Shown: in pieces, positions 16,118 through 24,799 of the stretch | Layout of the letters: each line of letters starts with the position of its first letter | Position numbering within the stretch: position 1 is the first letter of the stretch | NCBI RefSeq assembly: GCF_048388525.1 | Contig: NZ_DBGCTQ010000121.1 | Coordinates: forward strand, 1-64,000 | DNA: 64,000 nt | Direction: 5' to 3' | Source: BQOK01 sp048388525 | Lineage (GTDB): Bacteria > Bacillota > Clostridia > Oscillospirales > Ruminococcaceae | Made by a program: the position numbers and the translations under genes | The notes under the pieces: generated by a model | Database searches by the model: none | Seen by the model: the letters and a program-made list of their open reading frames with translations, nothing else | What the model was told of the DNA's origin: nothing

Positions 16118-16155
16118 ATTATACCATGTTTGTTGTATTTATACAACAAACATGG
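16118..16155 (-). promoter_or_regulatory. Promoter of the glycosyltransferase with a 32-bp palindrome
   Basis: On the minus strand a perfect TATAAT occupies 16118-16123. Directly upstream, 16124-16155 is a perfect palindrome (CCATGTTTGTTGTAT, TT, then its complement) covering the spacer and the -35 position. A long exact palindrome that abuts the -10 is best read as a repressor operator. It could also fold as an RNA hairpin if transcribed, but no T tract follows it. Confidence 0.6.
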
Positions 16156-16328
16156 CAAAGCGAAAACGGCTGTTTACACAGGGGCCGCCGCCCTGGAAGG
16201 GGCGCTTTGGCGGGCAGGCGGACCGCCGTCCGGGCGCGAAGTCTGCCGCAAACCGAAAAAAAACGGACAGAGCCTGCGAAATGTCTAAAGATATGCACAA
16301 AAATTTTACAAGTGGTTTTTAAAAAGAA
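16156..16328. other. Non-coding stretch before the ATP synthase promoter
   Basis: I see no gene here. The left half is GC-rich, with a small CGGAC/GTCCG inverted repeat near 16218-16231. The right half, from about 16255, turns A/T-rich (runs of A and TTTTAAAAA) and acts as the upstream region of the atp promoter. Confidence 0.55.
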
Positions 16329-16357
16329 TTGTACTTGCCCGCCCCCTTTGGTATAAT
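16329..16357 (+). promoter_or_regulatory. Promoter of the ATP synthase operon
   Basis: TTGTAC (16329-16334) and TATAAT (16352-16357) are 17 bp apart, and TGG before the -10 makes it an extended -10. Expected start near 16364. Confidence 0.82.
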
Positions 16358-16400
16358 AAGACATATGAGTTTTAAGCAGGGCGAGGGGAGGAAATGGCAG

Positions 16401-16664
16401 GTGCAGGGGTGGCTGAAAGCGTTTCGGGAGCTTGCGTGGCTCACCCAGCTGGGCCTCTCGCTGATCACGCCGCCCCTTTTGTGCGCCGCGGTGTGCTGGT
16501 GGGCCATGGGCCGGCTGGGCTGGCCGGCCTGGAGCATGCTGCCCGCGCTGGCGCTGGGCTTTGGCGCGGCGGCCGTGAGCTTTTATAATTTTTATAGGTA
16601 TACGCAGAAAAAAAGCGAGCGGGCCCACAAAAAGGACCCGCCCGCTTTTAACGACCATCAGTAA
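16401..16664 (+). CDS. atpZ: AtpZ/AtpI-family small membrane protein of the ATP synthase operon
   Basis: This is an 87-residue protein with two hydrophobic helices separated by a short turn (LTQLGLSLITPPLLCAAVCWWAMG and WSMLPALALGFGAAAVSFYNFYRY) and a basic tail. It matches the AtpZ/AtpI family (putative Mg2+/Ca2+ transporter or assembly factor) that leads many atp operons. GTG at 16401 is chosen because AGGGGAGG lies 9 nt upstream. The in-frame ATG at 16365 sits on the transcription start and would be leaderless. An ATG at 16394 is out of frame. Confidence 0.75.
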   Translation: MQGWLKAFRELAWLTQLGLSLITPPLLCAAVCWWAMGRLGWPAWSMLPALALGFGAAAVSFYNFYRYTQKKSERAHKKDPPAFNDHQ

Positions 16665-16682
16665 AACGAGGGGGCGGCACAG

Positions 16683-17120
16683 ATGAAATTACAGCCGGCG
16701 GTAAAAAAGGAGACGGCCCACATCGCGGCGGGCACCGCGGTGGGCGTGGCGGCGATGCTGGCGGTGTTCGCGCTGATCGGACGCATGAGCTGGGGCGTGG
16801 CAGTAAGCGGGGTGCTGGGCGGCGCTTTGGCGGTTGCGAATTTTTTGCTGCTGGGCGTGACCGTGCAGCGGATCGCAAACCAGGACGACGAGGGCCGCGG
16901 CCGCAAGATGATGCAGTTCTCGTACAACATGCGCATGCTGGTGATGGTGCTGTGGCTGATCCTGGCGGTGGCGGCGCCGTTTTTCAATTGGGTGGCGGCC
17001 CTGATCCCGCTGCTGCTGCCCCGGCTGACCATTGCGGTGATGCAGCTGACCGGGCACTACAAAAAAGACGGCCCCGGGCCCGGGAGCGGCGCACCGGGCG
17101 AGAGCGGAGAGGGGGAATAA
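16683..17120 (+). CDS. atpI: ATP synthase subunit I
   Basis: This 145-residue protein has four hydrophobic segments arranged as in ATP synthase subunit I: AGTAVGVAAMLAVFALIG, a second helix with GGALAVANFLLLG, then LVMVLWLILAVAAPFF and LIPLLLPRLTIAVMQL. The tail is Gly/Glu-rich. It helps assemble the c ring in other bacteria. GAGGGGG precedes the ATG, and atpB starts 8 nt after its stop. Confidence 0.82.
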   Translation: MKLQPAVKKETAHIAAGTAVGVAAMLAVFALIGRMSWGVAVSGVLGGALAVANFLLLGVTVQRIANQDDEGRGRKMMQFSYNMRMLVMVLWLILAVAAPFFNWVAALIPLLLPRLTIAVMQLTGHYKKDGPGPGSGAPGESGEGE

Positions 17121-17127
17121 GCAAGGC

Positions 17128-17883
17128 ATGGACGTGAGTATCAACGGCGCCCAGATCTATTTTACCATCCCGGTGTTCGGGGGCATCCCCATCACCTCCA
17201 GCATGGTGAACGGCTGGGCTGTGGTGCTGATCATCACAGGGCTTTGCATCTGGCTCACCCGCGGCCTCAAGGTGGAGGGCGTGAGCAAGCGCCAGGCGGT
17301 GGCGGAGCTTTTGGTGAACACCTGCCAGAACTTTGTGAACGGGAATATGGGCGAAAAATACGCCCATTTCGCCCCCTTTATCGGGGCGATGTTCAGCCTG
17401 TCGGCCCTGTGCAGCCTTTCCAGCCTGGTGGGGGCCTTCCCGGCCACCAGCAGCCTGTCCACCGAGCTTTCGTGGGCGATTTTGGTGTTCTGCATGATCA
17501 CCTTCACCAAAATCAGGACAAACGGCTTTGGGGGCTACCTGAAGGGCTTCACCACCCCCATCTGGGTGTTCACCCCCTTCAACATCATCAGCGAGCTGGC
17601 GACCCCCATCTCGATGGCGTTCCGCCATTTTGGCAACATTGTGTCGGGCGGGGTCATCAGCACGCTGGTATACGCGGCCCTGGCCGTGCTGAACCACGCG
17701 GTGTTCGGGCTGCTGCCCGGCGTGCTGGGGCAGGTGCTGGGCGAGATCCCGCTGTTCCAGGTGGGCATCCCGGCGATCCTTTCGGTCTATTTTGACCTGT
17801 TCAGCAGCTTGATGCAGGCGTTCATCTTTTGCATGCTGACCATGCTGTACATCGCCAACGCCGCCCAGACCGACGAGGAGTAG
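17128..17883 (+). CDS. atpB: F1Fo ATP synthase subunit a
   Basis: This 251-residue membrane subunit forms the ion half-channels beside the c ring. The conserved stretch FNIISELATPISMAFRHFGNIVSGGVI contains the essential arginine (in MAFRHFGN). The C-terminal PAILSVYFDLFSSLMQAFIFCMLTMLYIA is the final signature helix. The ATG at 17128 directly follows atpI with a weak purine-rich site. The usual order a-c-b-delta-alpha-gamma-beta-epsilon then follows. Confidence 0.95.
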   Translation: MDVSINGAQIYFTIPVFGGIPITSSMVNGWAVVLIITGLCIWLTRGLKVEGVSKRQAVAELLVNTCQNFVNGNMGEKYAHFAPFIGAMFSLSALCSLSSLVGAFPATSSLSTELSWAILVFCMITFTKIRTNGFGGYLKGFTTPIWVFTPFNIISELATPISMAFRHFGNIVSGGVISTLVYAALAVLNHAVFGLLPGVLGQVLGEIPLFQVGIPAILSVYFDLFSSLMQAFIFCMLTMLYIANAAQTDEE

Positions 17884-17974
17884 GGCGGCCCTTGAGATTT
17901 TCCGCGGCGGATCTGCCGCGCGAGGATAAAAAGAGCACTCGATTGTAAAAAAACACTTTAGGAGGAAAATTTCC

Positions 17975-18238
17975 ATGTTGGACAAAGCAATCGTTCTGGC
18001 CGGCTGCGCCATCGGCGCAGGTCTCGCACTGATCGCCGGTATCGGCCCCGGTATCGGCGAAGGGTACGCCGTGGGCCAGGCCTGTGCCGCCATTGGCCGC
18101 CAGCCCGAGTGCAAGGGCAGCGTTACCAGCACCATGCTGCTGGGCTGCGCCATTGCCGAGACCACCGGCATTTACGGCTTCGTGACAGGCCTGCTGCTGA
18201 TCTTCGCGGCGCCCCGCATGTTCCTTGGCCTGCTGTGA
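17975..18238 (+). CDS. atpE: F1Fo ATP synthase subunit c
   Basis: This 87-residue hairpin of two helices has the loop ARQPE-like GRQPECKG. The outer helix carries the ion-binding E62 in AETTGIYGF. The inner helix reads GPGIGEGYAVGQ, so E29 occupies the place where Na+ enzymes such as Ilyobacter have Gln32. E29, I60, E62, T63 and T64 form a two-carboxylate ion site of the kind described for Fusobacterium. GGAGG precedes the ATG, and a 90-nt gap separates it from atpB. Na+ coupling is inferred from residues alone. Confidence 0.95.
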   Translation: MLDKAIVLAGCAIGAGLALIAGIGPGIGEGYAVGQACAAIGRQPECKGSVTSTMLLGCAIAETTGIYGFVTGLLLIFAAPRMFLGLL

Positions 18239-18273
18239 GGGCGGGAAGTAAACCCAGAAAGGGGAATTGACCA

Positions 18274-18780
18274 TTGCCGGAATATGTAGATTTGGTCAGC
18301 ATTATGCCCTGGGAAATGATCACCCAGTTGTGCAACCTGCTGATCCTGACACTGCTGGTCAAAAAGTTCCTGTTCAAGCCGGTGCAGAAGATCCTGGCCG
18401 AGCGCCAGGCCGCCGCAGACGCGGTGATGAGCGAGGCCCGGGCGGCCCGGGAGAAGGCGCAGACCATGCAGGCCGAGTATGAACAGAGCATGGCCGGCGC
18501 CCGCGGCGAGGCCGCGCGCATTGTGGAGGACGCGACCCGCGCCGCCGGCCAGCGCAGCGAGGAGCTGCTGGCCGAGGCTGCGGCCAGCGCCCGCCGCATG
18601 AAGGAGCGCGCGGAGAGCGAGATCGAGCAGGAGCGCAAAAAGGCGCTGAACGAGGTGAAGGACGAGATCGGCGGCATGGCGATGGAGATCGCCAGCAAGG
18701 TGGTGGAGCGCGAGATCGACGAAAAAGACCACCAGGCCCTGATCGACGAGTTCATCAAGAACGTGGGTGACGCCTCATGA
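18274..18780 (+). CDS. atpF: F1Fo ATP synthase subunit b
   Basis: This 168-residue protein has one N-terminal membrane helix (LCNLLILTLLVKKFLF) and a long charged coiled coil that forms the peripheral stalk. TTG at 18274 is the start: AAAGGGGA lies 9 nt upstream and the N-terminus MPEYVDLVSIMPWEMI has the usual length. The next in-frame ATG is 10 codons further in, without a ribosome site. The stop overlaps the atpH start (ATGA). Confidence 0.93.
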   Translation: MPEYVDLVSIMPWEMITQLCNLLILTLLVKKFLFKPVQKILAERQAAADAVMSEARAAREKAQTMQAEYEQSMAGARGEAARIVEDATRAAGQRSEELLAEAAASARRMKERAESEIEQERKKALNEVKDEIGGMAMEIASKVVEREIDEKDHQALIDEFIKNVGDAS

Positions 18781-19313
18781 CCGAAGCGGGCAAGATGTAC
18801 GGCGGCGCGCTGTATGAGCTGGCGGCGGAGGAGGGCCTGGACGGGGCCGTGCTTTCGCAGTTGGACGGGGTGCGCGCTCTTTTTGCCGAATACCCGGCCT
18901 ATGTAAAGCTGCTGGCCATGCCCAGCGTGCCGAAAACAGACCGGTGCGCCGCGCTGGACAAGGCGTTCCGCGGCCAGGTAGAGCCGTATCTGCTGAACTT
19001 TTTGAAGCTTTTATGCGAAAAGGGCGAGATCCGCGCCCTGCCGGACTGTGCCGAAGAATACCGGGCCCGCTACAACCAGGCCCACGGCATTCTGGAGGCC
19101 ACGGCGGTGAGCGCGGTGCCCCTGACCGGGCGGCAGGCCGAAGCCCTGCGGGCAAAGCTCGCGGCGCTGACCGGCAAAACCATTGCCCTGAGCTCGCGGG
19201 TGGACCCCGCCTGCCTCGGCGGCGTGCGGCTGGAAGTGGGCGGAACGCAGCTGGACGGCACGGTGCAGAACCGGCTGGACGCGCTGCGCCGCCGCCTTGC
19301 GGCCACTGTTTAG
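18777..19313 (+). CDS. atpH: F1Fo ATP synthase subunit delta
   Basis: This 178-residue stalk cap has an N-terminal six-helix domain (YGGALYELAAEEG...) and a C-terminal segment with DPACLGGVRLEVGGTQLDGTVQNRLDALRRRL, the usual delta/OSCP ending. It overlaps atpF by ATGA, so translation is coupled. Confidence 0.93.
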   Translation: MTEAGKMYGGALYELAAEEGLDGAVLSQLDGVRALFAEYPAYVKLLAMPSVPKTDRCAALDKAFRGQVEPYLLNFLKLLCEKGEIRALPDCAEEYRARYNQAHGILEATAVSAVPLTGRQAEALRAKLAALTGKTIALSSRVDPACLGGVRLEVGGTQLDGTVQNRLDALRRRLAATV

Positions 19314-19328
19314 TGAGAAGGTGATAGG

Positions 19329-20846
<1,518 letters not shown>

Positions 20847-20858
20847 GGAGGAGAGCGC

Positions 20859-21710
20859 ATGGCAGGTGCTTCGATGAAAGACATCAAGCTCCGCATTAAA
20901 AGTGTGGAGAGCACCATGCAGATCACCAAGGCTATGGAATTGGTGGCCTCCTCGAAGCTGCGGCGGGCGAAGGAGCGGGTGGAAAAAAGCCGCCCCTACT
21001 TTGACGTGCTGCACACGGCCCTGACCGACATCGCCTATTCGAACGCCGAGTTTTCTTCGCCTTACATCGCCCAGCGGCCGGTAAAGCGCAGCTGCTACGT
21101 GGTGATCGCGGGCGACCGGGGCCTGGCCGGCGGCTACAACGCCAACATTTTGAAGGCGGTGGCGGCCCACGCCGAGGGCAAGGATTGGTGCGTGCTGCCC
21201 GTGGGCAAAAAAGCGCTGGAGCATTACCAGCGGCGCAAGGTGCCCATTGTAACCGAGCGGTACGGCCTTGCGGCCGAGGTGGAGGTGAGCGGCTGCTTTT
21301 CGGTGGCCAGCATTCTTGCAAGGGGCTTTTTGGCCGGCGAGTACGACGAGATCTTTGTGGCGTACACAAACTTTGTGTCCATGCTGAGCCAGCAGCCCGC
21401 CATTTTAAAGCTGCTGCCCCTGAATTACGAGCCGGTGGCGAAAGGCAGCACCCCCCGCTCGCTGACCCTGTACGAGCCCTCCAGCGAAGAGGTGTACAAC
21501 GCCATTGTGCCCGAATACCTGGCGGGGCTGATCTATGGGGCGCTGTGCGAGTCGGTGGCGAGCGAGCTGGGCGCCCGGCGCACCGCAATGGACGCGGCGA
21601 ACAAAAACGCCGGCGAGATGATCGACGAATTGAGCCTGCATTACAACCGGGCCCGGCAGGCGGCCATCACCCAGGAGATCACGGAAATCGTGGCGGGCGC
21701 CGAGCAGTAG
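20859..21710 (+). CDS. atpG: F1Fo ATP synthase subunit gamma
   Basis: This 283-residue central shaft has the N-terminal coiled coil MKDIKLRIKSVESTMQITKAMELVASSKLRRA and the C-terminal signature AMDAANKNAGEMIDELSLHYNRARQAAITQEITEIVAGAEQ. GGAGGAGA precedes the ATG. Lies between alpha and beta as expected. Confidence 0.96.
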   Translation: MAGASMKDIKLRIKSVESTMQITKAMELVASSKLRRAKERVEKSRPYFDVLHTALTDIAYSNAEFSSPYIAQRPVKRSCYVVIAGDRGLAGGYNANILKAVAAHAEGKDWCVLPVGKKALEHYQRRKVPIVTERYGLAAEVEVSGCFSVASILARGFLAGEYDEIFVAYTNFVSMLSQQPAILKLLPLNYEPVAKGSTPRSLTLYEPSSEEVYNAIVPEYLAGLIYGALCESVASELGARRTAMDAANKNAGEMIDELSLHYNRARQAAITQEITEIVAGAEQ

Positions 21711-21740
21711 TCGCCCCCGCCCCAAAAAGGAGATATGCGC

Positions 21741-23144
21741 ATGCCCAAGCAACACGAAGGCACCGTGGTGCAGATCACCGGCCCGGTGCTGGATATCAGA
21801 TTCCCGGATGGAGAGCTGCCTGAGCTGCTCAACGCCATCCATGTGGACAACGGCGGCAAGCCCCTCACGGTGGAGGTGGCGCAGCTGATCGGCGACAATG
21901 TGGCCCGGTGCATCGCCATGAGCAGCACCGACGGGCTGGTGCGCGGCGCAAAGGCCGTGGACACCGGCGGCCCCATCACCGTGCCGGTGGGCAAGGAGTG
22001 CCTGGGCCGGATTTTTAACCTGCTGGGCGAACCGGTGGACGATATGCCCGCCCCGCCCATTGAGGAGCGCTGGCCCATCCACCGTGACCCGCCCAGCTAT
22101 GAGGACCAGCAGAACACCACCGAGATCCTGGAGACCGGCATCAAGGTGGTGGACCTGATCTGCCCCTACGCAAAGGGCGGCAAGATCGGCCTGTTCGGCG
22201 GCGCCGGCGTGGGCAAGACCGTGCTCATCATGGAGCTCATCAACAACGTTGCCAAGCAGCACGGCGGCCTTTCGGTATTCACCGGCGTGGGCGAGCGCAC
22301 CCGCGAGGGCAACGATTTGTACAACGAGATGAAGGAATCGGGCGTTTTGAGCAAGACGGCCCTGGTTTACGGGCAGATGAACGAGCCGCCGGGAGCCCGC
22401 ATGCGGGTGGGCCTTTCGGGCCTGACCATGGCCGAGTACTTCCGGGACAGGGAGCACCAGGACGTGCTGCTGTTCATCGACAACATTTTCCGCTTTACCC
22501 AGGCGGGCAGCGAGGTGTCGGCTTTGCTGGGCCGCATGCCCAGCGCCGTGGGCTACCAGCCCACCCTGGCCACCGAGATGGGCGCGCTGCAGGAGCGCAT
22601 TACCTCCACCAAAGAGGGCTCCATTACCAGCGTGCAGGCGGTGTACGTGCCGGCCGACGATCTGACCGACCCGGCCCCCGCCACCACCTTTGCCCACCTG
22701 GACGCCACCACCGTGCTGAGCCGCAACATTGCGAGCCTGGGCATTTACCCGGCGGTGGACCCGCTGGAATCCAGCAGCCGCATCCTGTCGCCGGACGTGC
22801 TGGGCGAGGAGCACTACCAGGTGGCCCGGGGCGTGCAGCAGGTGCTGCAGCGCTACAAGGAGCTGCAGGACATCATTGCCATCATGGGCATGGACGAGCT
22901 CAGTGAAGAGGACAAGATCACCGTGAACCGGGCCCGCAAGATCCAGCGCTTTTTGAGCCAGCCCTTTACCGTGGCCGAGCAGTTTACCGGCATGGAGGGC
23001 AAGTACGTGCCACTGAAGGAAACCGTGCGGGGCTTTAAGGAAATTTTGGAGGGCAAGCACGACGAGCTGCCCGAGTCTGCATTTCTGTTCGCCGGCACCA
23101 TTGACGAGGTGGTGGCAAAGGCAAAGAAAGGGGAAGGAGCATGA
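21741..23144 (+). CDS. atpD: F1Fo ATP synthase subunit beta
   Basis: This 467-residue catalytic subunit has the P-loop GGAGVGKT (153-160), the catalytic GERTREGNDLYNEMKESG, the DVLLFIDNIFRF Walker B strand and ALLGRMPSAVGYQPTLATEMG. The ATG at 21741 is 8 nt after AGGAG. The ATG at 21735 is only 2 nt after it and is less likely. The stop overlaps atpC (ATGA). Confidence 0.97.
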   Translation: MPKQHEGTVVQITGPVLDIRFPDGELPELLNAIHVDNGGKPLTVEVAQLIGDNVARCIAMSSTDGLVRGAKAVDTGGPITVPVGKECLGRIFNLLGEPVDDMPAPPIEERWPIHRDPPSYEDQQNTTEILETGIKVVDLICPYAKGGKIGLFGGAGVGKTVLIMELINNVAKQHGGLSVFTGVGERTREGNDLYNEMKESGVLSKTALVYGQMNEPPGARMRVGLSGLTMAEYFRDREHQDVLLFIDNIFRFTQAGSEVSALLGRMPSAVGYQPTLATEMGALQERITSTKEGSITSVQAVYVPADDLTDPAPATTFAHLDATTVLSRNIASLGIYPAVDPLESSSRILSPDVLGEEHYQVARGVQQVLQRYKELQDIIAIMGMDELSEEDKITVNRARKIQRFLSQPFTVAEQFTGMEGKYVPLKETVRGFKEILEGKHDELPESAFLFAGTIDEVVAKAKKGEGA

Positions 23145-23548
23145 GCACCTTCCAGCTGCAGATCGTAACGCCGGACGGCAGCGCCTTTGACGGGCAGGCC
23201 CAAAAGCTGTTCTGCCGCACCATTGCGGGGGACGTGTGCATTCTGCCCCGGCACTGCGATTACCTGACGGCGCTGGGCATGGGCGAGGCGCGGGTGACCC
23301 TGGAGGACGGAACGGTGCGCCGCGCCGCCTGCATCGGCGGCATGCTGGCCGTGGCCAAGGGCCGCGCGCGGCTGGTGGCCACCACCTTTGAGTGGGCGGA
23401 AAACATTGACGCACAGCGCGCCCGGGCCGCCCAGGAAAAGGCGAAGGCCCGCCTGGCCGAAAAGGATTTGGACGCCCGGGAGATGGAACTGGCCCAGGCC
23501 AAGCTCAAGCGCGCTTTGGTGCGCACCCATGTGGCCGAGGGCGGCTGA
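23141..23548 (+). CDS. atpC: F1Fo ATP synthase subunit epsilon
   Basis: This 135-residue protein has an N-terminal beta-sandwich (FQLQIVTPDGSAFDGQAQKLFCRTIAGDVCILPRHCDYLTALGMG) and a C-terminal two-helix hairpin (AQRARAAQEKAKARLAEKDLDAREMELAQAKLKRALVR). It links the shaft to the c ring and can regulate ATP hydrolysis. It overlaps atpD by ATGA. Confidence 0.94.
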   Translation: MSTFQLQIVTPDGSAFDGQAQKLFCRTIAGDVCILPRHCDYLTALGMGEARVTLEDGTVRRAACIGGMLAVAKGRARLVATTFEWAENIDAQRARAAQEKAKARLAEKDLDAREMELAQAKLKRALVRTHVAEGG

Positions 23549-23589
23549 GCCGCCCCGGCAGCCACAAGACAAAAGGGGGAGAAGCCGGA

Positions 23590-23907
23590 GTGGAGCTTTC
23601 AGCGATCTTTGCCGCCCTGCAGGGCGGCTGGCGGTGGCTGGCAGGCGGGTTTGCCCTGCTGGCGGTGTTGGCCGGGGCCCTGGCCCTGGTGAACCGCGCC
23701 CTGGGGCAAAAGCATGGCGACCGGCCCCGCCGCAAAAAAGCAGCGGAGCCCCCGGAGCAGACCGCCGGAACGCAGGAGGCGCCGGAGCCCGAGGAAACGG
23801 AGCAAACGGAGCAGGGCAGCGCACCCGCTGAGGCGGACCCAGGGGTCGGAAAAGGGGAAACGGGGCAGCAGCCCGCCCCCGCAGGGCCCGAGGAAACGGC
23901 CCCCTGA
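23590..23907 (+). CDS. Small membrane protein at the end of the atp operon
   Basis: This 105-residue protein starts at GTG (23590), preceded by GGGGGAGAAG. One hydrophobic helix (WLAGGFALLAVLAGALALVN) is followed by a short basic patch (RPRRKK) and a Pro/Glu/Gln-rich disordered acidic tail. The topology is inside-basic. It lies 41 nt after atpC and before the operon terminator, so it is probably cotranscribed. I recognise no family. A link to the ATP synthase is suggested only by position. Confidence 0.6.
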   Translation: MELSAIFAALQGGWRWLAGGFALLAVLAGALALVNRALGQKHGDRPRRKKAAEPPEQTAGTQEAPEPEETEQTEQGSAPAEADPGVGKGETGQQPAPAGPEETAP

Positions 23908-23917
23908 TACAAAACAC

Positions 23918-23948
23918 AAAAGCCCCCCTGCGCCGCAGGGGGGCTTTT
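23918..23948. terminator. Terminator of the atp operon (bidirectional)
   Basis: AAAAGCCCCCCTG (23918-23930) pairs with CAGGGGGGCTTTT (23936-23948). Symmetric A/T flanks allow use by the convergent SIS operon as well. Confidence 0.88.
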
Positions 23949-24020
23949 GCTTTGGAGAAAACGTTTGAAAAAGGCATTTTAAACGCGGAGAAAGCGCTTT
24001 TGGAGCCCCGGAAAGCGGAG

Positions 24021-24785
24021 CTATAGCAGGCAGCGCACGCGGGGGGCGTATTTTGCCTCCCAGCGGGCATTTGCGGCGTCGCCCTCCGGCAGGTTGGCGC
24101 TCATGAACACAGGGGGCTCGGCGCCGGCCTCCACCAACTTTTGCACGGTGGCAAGCACCAGCAATTCCAGAGCCATGCAGCTGCAAAAGGTGGAGCTGGA
24201 GCCCACAGGCTGGGCAAAGCCGGGCACCCTGCCCACCGCGTCGCCCAGGGGGACGCCGCTGTTGATGACGAGATCCACCTCGCGGAAGAGGTTTTTGCGG
24301 CTGGGGTGGCGCAGGGGGCTGTTTTCCGGGGTGGCGAGGCCGTAAGCGGGGGAGGTGACCGCGATGGTGCAGACCCCGCGCTTTCGGCATTCCAGGGCAA
24401 GGTCCAGCGAGAGCGGTGAGATGCCGTAGGCATCCACCAGGATGAGGGTTTCACCCGGGGTTTCGCCCACGCGGTTTGCGTTCAGCACCCCCACCCCGTA
24501 GCCGGGCAGCCGCTCAAAGCTCACGCTGCGCTTGGCGCCGTGCACAAGGCTGGTGCCGGGGTCCAGGATGGGGTTCCAGGCGGCAAGGCCGCCGGCGCGC
24601 CACAAAACCTCTTCCACTGCCAGCTGCGAATGGGCGCCGGCGCCCAGCAGATGGATGCGCCTGTCTTCCACAATGGCGGCGCACAGAACACCGGCGGCCT
24701 GTTCAATCGCCTCCTGCTGGGTGCACAGCAGCTGATCCAGCAGGCCGGTGATGGAGTTTTTGTAGCTTGTGAGAAGCTCGTTCAT
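24021..24785 (-). CDS. SIS domain protein, copy 3, with degenerate sugar loop
   Basis: This 254-residue relative of the two SIS proteins at 5230 and 6978 has the same opening pattern (GAGAHSQLAVEEVLWRAGG) and the same C-terminal MSANLPEGDAANARWEAKY. The loop that normally holds the SxSG serines reads LVDAYGISPLSLDLAL, so the phosphate-binding serines of the canonical loop are missing. AAAGGAG precedes the ATG at 24785. It is the last gene of the AraC-linked sugar locus. It may bind a non-phosphorylated or differently held sugar, or act as a regulatory subunit. Confidence 0.82.
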   Translation of the reverse strand: MNELLTSYKNSITGLLDQLLCTQQEAIEQAAGVLCAAIVEDRRIHLLGAGAHSQLAVEEVLWRAGGLAAWNPILDPGTSLVHGAKRSVSFERLPGYGVGVLNANRVGETPGETLILVDAYGISPLSLDLALECRKRGVCTIAVTSPAYGLATPENSPLRHPSRKNLFREVDLVINSGVPLGDAVGRVPGFAQPVGSSSTFCSCMALELLVLATVQKLVEAGAEPPVFMSANLPEGDAANARWEAKYAPRVRCLL

Positions 24786-24799
24786 GAGGGAACTCCTTT

